From NCBI RefSeq assembly GCF_003052605.1, contig NZ_QASO01000100.1, forward strand, positions 1 to 42,942: DNA of 42,942 nt, written 5' to 3'. Numbering within the stretch: position 1 is the stretch's first letter; every line of letters begins with the position of its first letter. Positions 37,171-42,942 of the stretch are shown here, piece by piece. A program made the translations under genes and the position numbers. Origin of the DNA: Ectopseudomonas oleovorans (lineage in GTDB: Bacteria > Pseudomonadota > Gammaproteobacteria > Pseudomonadales > Pseudomonadaceae). Below the pieces are notes generated by a model. That model had not been told where the DNA came from and made no database searches. It worked only from the letters and a program-made list of their open reading frames with translations.

Positions 37171-37363
37171 AGTGATTCTGTTTGGATAGAAACGCGGAAG
37201 ACGTCTGATATTGATACGCCATTGGCGGGCTGGCGTCTAATCCCTCGTGCAGGTCAGGCAAATGCTCATCGACCGTTGCGCCGATTGCTCAGCCTCAGAC
37301 GGCCCTAGCCAGAGCCTTTACGGCCCCATAGCTTGATTTCGAACTGGTCGAGCGCATCAGAAT

Positions 37364-37389
37364 TGTTACGATATAACACCTGAATTATA
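37364..37389 (-). promoter_or_regulatory. Perfect -10 box plus TGTTA-N5-TAACA operator-like palindrome
   Basis: On minus, TATAAT (37384-37389) is followed 5 bases later by TGTTA-TATCG-TAACA (37364-37378), which resembles Zur-type zinc operators. The downstream gene on this strand is the diguanylate cyclase, about 194 bp away. The rest of the 37171-37485 gap has no gene I can support, though it has coding-like composition near 37390-37480. Confidence 0.4.
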
Positions 37390-37485
37390 GATATTTCGTC
37401 GATACGTTCCGGCCGACCGGACAACCCGCTGCCGCCTGGAGACGCGCCAGCCCGCGCAGCAAGCCAGCGTCCCCCCTCACCCCAC

Positions 37486-37911
37486 TTAGAAAATGCAACG
37501 CCAGGGTCTGTTGCCGTTTCGCGCACGGCCGCGACGGAGCCAGTTTTGGTGGTAGGCGAAATCCACCAGGGCATTGCAGGCTTCGCTGGCGTAGCCACGG
37601 CTCCAGTAAGGCACGCCGATCCAATAGCCCACCTCGGCCTCGCCGCGGCCGATGTCCTTCAGCGCCATGCTGCCGACCAGCTTGCCGCTGGCCGACTCGG
37701 TGATGATGAAGTTGGCCGCCGTGCCACTGGCCCAATCCTGTGCGCAGCGCTCGATCCACTGCTGCGCCAGCTCGGGCGGATAAGGATGGGGAATGCTGCT
37801 GGTGACATCGGCAATGCGAAAATCACCAGCCAGACGTTGCACCTCGGCAGCATCCTCCGGCTGCGGTGGGCGCAGCGTCAGGCGTTCGGTTTCGATGCGA
37901 TGCTCATCCAT
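37486..37911 (-). pseudogene. GNAT acetyltransferase (RimJ/RimL-like), 3' truncated
   Basis: From the ATG at 37911, MDEHRIETERLTLRPPQPED is the typical RimJ-like opening. The body SGTAANFIITESASGKLVGS and GEAEVGYWIGVPYWSRGYAS, with the acetyl-CoA loop start, is intact to about residue 127. The tail NWLRRGRARNGNRPWRCIF does not resemble the family, which normally continues about 45 residues with a NPASGRVLEK-type segment. It ended by frameshift or rearrangement near 37540. Confidence 0.7.
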
Positions 37912-37986
37912 CCATATCTCCTGCCAAGCAGTAGCGTGGGCCGTGCGCATCGAGGTCTCTTGCGCAGCCCCACCGCACCAGATGCC

Positions 37987-38556
37987 TCAGGCCGGAGAAG
38001 GCCCGATGGGATAGAACTGCCCGGCACTCCACACCCCCAGCCAAGGCTTGCCGTCCACTTCGCGCTCCACCGCCAGCTCCACCAGTTGGTAGAACACGTT
38101 GCGATGAATCAGCGCTTCGAGGTTACGCCGCACCAGAATGTAGGGCGAGGGCTCGAGTGTCACAGGGTCGATCTCCACCCGAATTGGGTGCTCGGCGCCG
38201 GCCACCACTTCATCCTCGACATTGGTGATAAAGCGCAGCACCTGCGCTTCACCCTCACCTTCCACCTGCAGCGTCACGGCAACGAAGGGCGCGTCGTCTA
38301 CCTTGATGCCCACCTTCTCCACCGGCGTGATCAGGAAATAATCGTCTCCGTCACGGCGGATGATGGTTGAAAACAACCGCACCATGGGTTTGCGGCCGAT
38401 GGGCGTGCCCAGGTAATACCAGGTGCCATCGCGGGCGATTCGCATGTCGATATCGCCACAAAAATCGGGATTCCACAGGTGCACGGGAGGTAGGCCCTTG
38501 CCTTCACCCTTGGGGATCTGCGCCAGCAGGTCGCCCGCCTTGCCTGGATCGCTCAT
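37987..38556 (-). CDS. DUF1285 family protein
   Basis: A 189-residue cytosolic protein, start [20 protein letters not shown] chosen at 38556 because the 17 upstream codons do not match the family. Conserved parts are [33 protein letters not shown] and [21 protein letters not shown]. Structural work on this family suggested a PH-like or ligand-binding fold, but the function is unknown. It is common as a single gene in pseudomonads. An AAAGACC site precedes the ATG. Confidence 0.85.
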   Translation of the reverse strand: MSDPGKAGDLLAQIPKGEGKGLPPVHLWNPDFCGDIDMRIARDGTWYYLGTPIGRKPMVRLFSTIIRRDGDDYFLITPVEKVGIKVDDAPFVAVTLQVEGEGEAQVLRFITNVEDEVVAGAEHPIRVEIDPVTLEPSPYILVRRNLEALIHRNVFYQLVELAVEREVDGKPWLGVWSAGQFYPIGPSPA

Positions 38557-38608
38557 GGTCTTTCCTCGTCCAGTTCGATTCGAACGGACGAGGATACACC
38601 GTGCCACC

Positions 38609-38633
38609 TGTCGCGGCTAAAGCCCCTCCCACA
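38609..38633. repeat. REP family A half element
   Basis: TGTCGCGGCTAAAGCCCCTCCCACA, the right arm of the family A palindrome, stands alone in the gap between two genes. Its partner arm is missing. Confidence 0.7.
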
Positions 38634-38660
38634 AGAGCAGCGCGCCGATTGCCCCTATTC

Positions 38661-39263
38661 TTAGCGCCCCACACCCAACAGGCTGCGCGCATAGTCATGC
38701 AGCGGTGGGCCGATGAGGTCCTGCGGCTGGGCGTCGTAAAACGTCAGGAGTCCGCCACGGCTGCGAATGCGGGCGGTGTCCACCAGATAACGCGTGTTGG
38801 TTTCGATCAGCATCAGTTGGATCGATGCCCGGTCAGTGCCGAGGCGATCCACAGCCTCCTGATCCTCCCACTCCTCCAGGGTGCCGATACGGTCATCGCT
38901 GTAGGCGAAACGCGCATACAACAGATAATGCGCGCCAGCCCCGCGCGCCTCGGCCATGGCTTCATCCAGGCCTGCCGGCTGACGTGCGCGGCGCACCAGC
39001 GGGAAGTATTCGACGAAACCCTTGAACGCCTCCTCGGCCACCACATTGGGCCGCGGATAACCATGGCCTGGTGGCACGAAGTGGCCCTGGGCGATGTAGA
39101 TGAAGGAGTCCTGCTGCAGGCGCCGCGAGGCCATGCGCTCGGTACGGCCGTGGTCGAGAAACCCGGCATCGCGCAGGTGGTACTCGGCGCCGCTGGCCAG
39201 ATCGCTGACCTTCATGCACCCGGTCAGGCCCAGCAGCGCCACCAGTAGAAGCAGGTTACGCAT
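38661..39263 (-). CDS. Lipoprotein, DUF4823-like
   Basis: A 200-residue predicted outer-membrane or periplasmic lipoprotein. The signal MRNLLLLVALLGLTGC ends with a clear lipobox LTGC (Cys16). The mature part (SFIYIAQGHFVPPGHGYPRP, VEYFPLVRRARQPAGLDEAM, LIETNTRYLVDTARIRSRGG) fits DUF4823 proteins, function unknown. The upstream open frame of 88 codons is not coding-like. It is a single gene, with the lipidation inferred from the motif. Confidence 0.85.
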   Translation of the reverse strand: MRNLLLLVALLGLTGCMKVSDLASGAEYHLRDAGFLDHGRTERMASRRLQQDSFIYIAQGHFVPPGHGYPRPNVVAEEAFKGFVEYFPLVRRARQPAGLDEAMAEARGAGAHYLLYARFAYSDDRIGTLEEWEDQEAVDRLGTDRASIQLMLIETNTRYLVDTARIRSRGGLLTFYDAQPQDLIGPPLHDYARSLLGVGR

Positions 39264-39336
39264 GAATCCATCCTCCTCATGCCGGTGACGGAAAACCGGC
39301 GGATAAGGGATAGATGCAGGTTCTGCGCCAGCCTCG

Positions 39337-40110
39337 TCAAAGTCCGCGCTGCCACTCCTGACGTAGATTGGCCTGTTGCGGCCGCTCGATAGCCTCACGC
39401 ACCTGCGCCAGCAGACGCGCCTTGTCACGCCCCAGATTGCCCTTGAGCACCAGATAGTTGGAAGCGTGATCACTGCGAAACACCGTCTGCTGCAATTCGA
39501 GCCCCTGCAGCAGGCGCTCAACCTCACCGAATAGCTGCAGTTGCGTCAGCGGCTGGTAATCGGTGAATTGCTCGCGAAAGCGCGCCTCACCCATGGGGAA
39601 ACTGACCACCAGAGTGGAGAGGTACTCAGGTTGGGCCTCGTTCATCAGGCGCGCCGAGTTGTCCGCATGCTGATCGCTGAGCACCTGACCACCGAGCCCG
39701 TTGAGAATCATCACGGAGCGGGTGATGCCGGCCTGGCCAAGCTTGTCCAGGGCGCTAAGGCTGGACTCGAAGGTTTCACCCTTGTTGACCCGCGCCAGCA
39801 CCTCGTCATCGCCGGATTCGCAGCCGACATAGGCCATCTTCAACCCGGCATCGGCCAGTTCCTTGAGCTCATCCACCGACTTCTTGCGCAGGTTGCGCGG
39901 CAGGCAATAGCTCGAGACCCGACGCACCTCGGGCATGTATTCGCGAATGGCTTGCAGGATGGCCAGCAGGCGCCGAGTCGGCAGCACCAGAGCATCACCG
40001 TCGGCGAGGAATACGCGGTTAACAATCAGTTGCTCGCCCGCACGACGAATCTCCTCCAGCACCTGCGCCTCATCACGGGCGCGGAATTTCTTCTGCGGCG
40101 CTGTGTACAT
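39337..40110 (-). pseudogene. Radical SAM protein, N-terminus with cluster motif lost
   Basis: From MYTAPQKKFRARDEAQVLEE (40110) the sequence follows a radical SAM family: NRVFLADGDALVLPTRRLL, SSYCLPRNLRKKSVDELKEL, GLKMAYVGCESGDDEVLARV, and the tail to WQRGL. In relatives this is preceded by about 30 residues with CxxxCxxC just before MYTAPQ. Here the frame instead opens MIKIIGLPWFVLALDSSEVT (40179) with no cysteines. It cannot bind the [4Fe-4S] cluster. A breakpoint lies at about 40110. Confidence 0.8.
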
Positions 40111-40373
40111 CTGGTCGGTAGTTACCTCGCTAGAGTCCAAAGCCAGAACAAACCATGGCAACCCAATGATTTTTATCATTTTTTTCTATGACTAATTTTA
40201 GGAGTCACTCTGCAGGCGAGTCCTAGATCTATGAGTCGCCCTTGGTTTCGTAGACACATTGACAGGGCTACTACCGGCCCAATAGCAGTCCTTCAATGAG
40301 CGGTGCTCGAGTTGCCGCGCGTTTTTTCAAGGGCAAATGGAGACTCCTTCCGTCGAGACGCAGGGACCTCCAT
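40111..40373. other. Unassigned rearranged DNA
   Basis: No gene supported. It is AT-richer than its neighbours, with TTTTTTC and AAAATGATAA-like stretches at 40175-40200. TGAGTCGCCCTTGGTTTCG followed by TAGACAC (40232-40257) looks like the terminal repeat of an IS3-type element, but no transposase is seen. Confidence 0.3.
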
Positions 40374-40965
40374 ATGAAAATCGACGCTGAACGCCGATAG
40401 ATGTCGTCATTATCGGTGGTAGGCAAGCCGCTTTAGCCACCGCATATTTTCCTGCGTCGTACTGGTTTGTTATTCGTGATGCTCGATGCCGATGATGGCC
40501 CCCGGCGGCGCCTAGCGTCACGGCTGGAACTCCTTGCGACTATTATCCCCAGCGAACTGGAGTTCAATTCCCGGCTGAATGATGCCTCCGGTTGAGGATG
40601 GCTACCCCACGCGCGATCACGTCGTCGATTACCTCGCGCGCTATGAAGATCGCTACCAGCTTGCGGTCCAGCGCCCCGTGCGGGTCAACTCGGTGGAACG
40701 CATCCCGGGGGCGCTGCGCGTTCGTGCCGAGCATGAGCATTGGGCGCCAGGGCGGTGGTAAGCGCCACCGGTACCTGGAGCCATCCACATATCCCCCACT
40801 ATCCCGGCAGCGAGATCTACGGCGCCAGCAGTTGCACTCGGCCCACTATGTCGAGGCGCAGCCGCTCGCAGGTAAACGCGCGCTGGTGGTAGGCGGTGGC
40901 AACTCCGGGGCGCAGAACTAGCAGAGGGTTCTAAAGTGGCCGATGCCACCTGGGTGACGCCCATC
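40374..40965 (+). pseudogene. arsO: ArsO-like FAD monooxygenase, multiply broken
   Basis: Pieces in several frames spell a flavoprotein found in arsenic resistance operons: PIDVVIIGGRQAALATAYF (Rossmann Gly-rich motif, third Gly changed to Arg), SPANWSSIPG-stop-MMPPVEDGYPTRDHVVDYL with TGG-to-TGA, then RVNSVERIPGALRVRAEHEHW. After a frameshift come AVVSATGTWSHPHIPHYPG, and after another HSAHYVEAQPLAGKRALVVG and GGNSGAQ (NADPH site). Traces (AEGSKVADATWVTP) run to 40965. At least four frame breaks and one stop; no other ars genes are in the window. Confidence 0.75.
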
Positions 40966-41172
40966 AGCAATGGCCGCATTGACCTGCTTGGAGAAAGCGC
41001 GCATTTCGCACATCACCCGATCCGACTCCACTGCATCTAAATTAGATTCAGCACAGGCCGGACAGAACTCGCCAGTTACAGCAGTGATGACGGTGGTTGC
41101 ACCCTTGTAGGTATAAGGCAGGTCGTGGGTGTCGTGGATCAATTCCGCTACGCCGCAAACAGGACATTTCAT
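40918..41172 (-). pseudogene. mqsA: MqsA-like antitoxin, zinc domain only
   Basis: MKCPVCGVAELIHDTHDLPY, then EFCPACAESNLDAVESDRVM, is the two-CxxC zinc domain of MqsA/YgiT antitoxins, which binds the MqsR toxin. Homology ends at FSKQVNAAIADG (about residue 68); the rest to 40918 is antisense to arsO, so the DNA-binding HTH half is missing. AAGGAG lies 8 bases before the ATG at 41172 but only 2 before one at 41178, favouring 41172. No mqsR gene lies upstream, where it would be expected. Confidence 0.75.
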
Positions 41173-41208
41173 GTTCATAGCTCCTTGAAGGACACGATCA
41201 GCATGCCG

Positions 41209-41367
41209 TCAAAGATCGCCAGCGTAAGAATGCTTGCCTGGCGCCTGATGGCACTGAGCAACCTTTTTGTCCAAATGCCTTGCGACAACATAGCCTACGA
41301 AGCCCGCCACACTCAAGGCTACGAGTACGCCCCCTAATGCGATCATCAGCATGCTTGCCTGGTTCAT
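41209..41367 (-). CDS. Possible small single-pass membrane protein, 52 residues
   Basis: MNQASMLMIALGGVLVALSV-AGFVGYVVARHLDKKV has one strong hydrophobic segment (about 5-29) followed by a basic turn, so the N-terminus probably faces out. GGAGAATCAG gives a good ribosome site 6 bases before the ATG. It lies 37 bp upstream of the mqsA remnant on the same strand. Not recognised; it could be a toxin-like peptide or chance. Confidence 0.45.
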   Translation of the reverse strand: MNQASMLMIALGGVLVALSVAGFVGYVVARHLDKKVAQCHQAPGKHSYAGDL

Positions 41368-41425
41368 CTGATTCTCCGTTCGCTGTGCCAGATATGACAA
41401 TACCATCAGCTTGGCCTGCGCCTCA

Positions 41426-41560
41426 TCGACTACACATAGCGGCATGATATCAACGGTCCGGGTCTGAGCGTGTTTGCCCGGCTCTTAACGACTACAAATT
41501 GCGGCAGCGTATCAGCGGTCCGCATGTGGTCGTGCTTGCGCCGGCTCTTAACAACTACAA
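41426..41560. repeat. Imperfect direct repeats, about 62-bp period
   Basis: 41448-41497 and 41510-41560 share TATCARCGGTCCG, then GCTTG/GTTTG-type bases and CGGCTCTTAACRACTACAA. A third partial copy starts at 41426 (CATCGACTACACATAGCGGC matches AACGACTACAAATTGCGGC at 41487). Confidence 0.6.
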
Positions 41561-41993
41561 TGAATGCTCATGCTACTACCCGCCAAAAGTGTAAGCGATG
41601 GAACTGGTTGCGCCTAACTCCGCTGATTGAAACGATGGCTGCAGGTTCGATCGCAGATCCGCAACCTGAACCTCAAGTGAAGCCAGTCATGCGCTCTAAG
41701 TCATTTGATTTTGTTCTATCCAAAAGCGCTGGTTCCACTGGGCGATAGTCAAAGAGTGCTTCTGGCCAGAAAGGGGCCGACCCCGGCATTGGTGAGCCGG
41801 TCAGAAGCTGGGAATTACCAGCCGGCTGTAATTGGCCCAGAGTGTGTAAAAACACTTTCTTATCGTGTGTGCCTCAGCCCATTGCTCTTGGGCGTGGTGA
41901 TTTCCCGATTACTTACCACGATCAGCGCTGGTAACGCCTCAGAGCGCGTATGAAGCGCTGCGGCACCTCCTGGAGCAGCAAAAAAAGGGGCTT
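41561..41993. other. No supported gene; likely IS1182 flank
   Basis: No convincing frame. GAGTGTGTAAAAACACTTTC at 41840-41859 contains a GTGTNAAAACAC-type palindrome and may be near the IS1182 element end. The last 40 bp before the transposase stop carry CAGCAAAAAAAGGGGCTTTT, a possible terminator. Confidence 0.3.
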
Positions 41994-42942
41994 TTACGCC
42001 GTCATCGCCTTCAACAAGCCTTCGGTGCCGATGATTTTCATCACCCGCTTCAAGTTATAGGCGAGCACATTCAAGCTCATTTCTGCACTCACCCCGTTCA
42101 GTTTTCGAGTCAGGAAGTGCATTGCCCCCATCCATTGTTTGAGCGTCCCGAAGGGATGCTCAACAGTCCGCTTTCGAACCCGCATCATCTCCGGTGCTTG
42201 GTTCAGCCGGCGTTGCATTTCCTCCAGCACAGCTTCATGTTCCCAGCGCCGTACTCGACGATTTGTGCTTGGCGTGCACTGGGTTTTCAGCGTGCAGCTC
42301 TGGCACTTTGAACTCCAGTAGCAGTGCATATTCATGCCTTTCTCAACGCTGGAGAATCGCCAGATCAGTGCCTCTCCCGCCGGACAGGTGTATTCGTTTT
42401 TCGTCGGGTCATACACGAAGGCATCTTTGTTGAATCGGCCATCAGCCTTGGCGCTTGAAGTCATTGGCTTAGGCACGTAGGCCATGATGTTTGCGTCGTG
42501 ACAGGCAAGGATTTCTTCACCCTTGAAGTAGCCTCGGTCAGCCACCACGGACAGCGTTTCTTCGCCGATGGCTTCACGAGCCTGCTTCGCCATTGAACTG
42601 AGTTGGTCACGGTCGGAACCGCTGTTGGTGACCTCGTGAGCAACTATTAAATGGTGCTGCGTATCGACAGCCGTCTGCACGTTGTAGCCGACGATACCGC
42701 TGCCGCGCGTCATCATCGAACGGGCATCCGGGTCGGTCAGCGAAACCTGTTTGTCAGGGGAATTGTTGAGCTGAGTTTCGATCCCCTGAAGCTCTTTCAT
42801 CTGCGCTTTGAGCTTGGCGATTTTATCTTCCAGGCTGGCCGTGTCTGGCGCGGAGGCGCTAGGAATCTGTCGATCAGCCGCATCGAGCGCAGCCAAATAA
42901 CGGCTGATGCTCGCCTCGATTTCTTCCATGCGCCGCTTCAGT
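41994..42942 (-). mobile_element. IS1182-family transposase, 5' part outside window
   Basis: The frame is open from the window edge (LKRRMEEIEASISRYLAALD) to TAA-side end LLKAMTA at 41994, at least 315 codons. DDE landmarks are DPDARSMMTRGSGIVGYNVQ, SVVADRGYFKGEEILAC and RVRKRTVEHPFGTLKQWMGA. A zinc-like CxxC stretch SSKCQSCTLKTQCTPS lies between. The visible part is intact, so the element may be functional. Confidence 0.9.

Noticed and set aside
37305..37598. A 97-codon minus-strand gene with tail DEISIIQVLYRNNSDALDQF
   Set aside because: It overlaps the GNAT coding part in another frame and runs over the promoter-like palindrome; coding-like composition alone is not enough.
41426..41560. 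Integron attC sites
   Set aside because: TCTTAAC only partly resembles the RYYYAAC core, no matching GTTRRRY partner or cassette gene is seen, and there is no integrase in the window.

Overview
This window looks like a chromosomal segment of a Pseudomonas, probably of the mendocina/pseudoalcaligenes/oleovorans type. The GC content is high. The gene order rsmA - lysC - alaS - arginine succinyltransferase (AST) operon - argR - aot transporter is the one I remember from Pseudomonas aeruginosa, and the spaces between genes are full of Pseudomonas-style REP palindromes. The species guess is inference; no search was run.

Region 1 (1-18.98 kb, almost all minus strand) is well-kept core genome. It holds two tRNA-Arg(ACG) copies (the first cut by the window edge), tRNA-Ser(GCT), rsmA/csrA, lysC, alaS and ltaE. 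The arginine catabolic genes follow: astE, a small companion gene, astB, astD, aruG, aruF and aruC. Then come argR and the arginine/ornithine ABC transporter aotP-aotM-aotQ-aotJ. Palindromic ArgR-like sites sit at nearly the same distance upstream of a TACAAT -10 box before both aruC and aotJ. A strong intrinsic terminator lies between aotJ and aotQ. The tRNA spacers and the alaS leader share a dispersed element whose terminal inverted repeat differs in sequence between copies but stays complementary.

Region 2 (19.4-27.3 kb) is a complete-looking but dead xcp-type type II secretion locus. The genes gspM, gspL, gspK, gspJ, gspI, gspG, gspF and gspE are on minus, and a gspD 3' end is on plus. 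gspH and gspC are missing. gspF, gspI and gspJ carry in-frame stops (opal, ochre and amber) with clear homology continuing past them. gspK has a frameshift in its leader and gspE a frameshift in its middle. One deletion has fused the inside of gspE to the inside of gspD, removing the divergent promoter region and gspC. REP-like palindromes have entered at least three gene borders, one of them between near-perfect 29-bp duplicates. A dense repeat cluster follows at 27.3-27.83 kb.

Region 3 (27.8-34.2 kb) has an amidase, a small unknown gene, a GFA-family gene, a frameshifted methyltransferase, two gene tails (AI-2E permease and alpha/beta hydrolase) and a GAF-PAS-GGDEF-EAL c-di-GMP protein.

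Region 4 (34.3-42.9 kb) is a rearrangement zone. It contains a truncated and frameshifted IS30 transposase abutting a DJ-1/PfpI tail, an intact PAS-PAS-GGEEF diguanylate cyclase, a truncated GNAT gene, intact DUF1285 and DUF4823-type genes, a radical SAM gene without its cluster-binding N-terminus, an arsO-like flavoprotein ruin, an mqsA-like antitoxin without toxin or HTH domain, a possible 52-residue membrane protein, short direct repeats, and an IS1182-family transposase running off the right edge.

I see no convincing new multi-gene system. The most notable signals are the covarying dispersed element, the readable decay path of the secretion locus, and the paired ArgR promoter layout.
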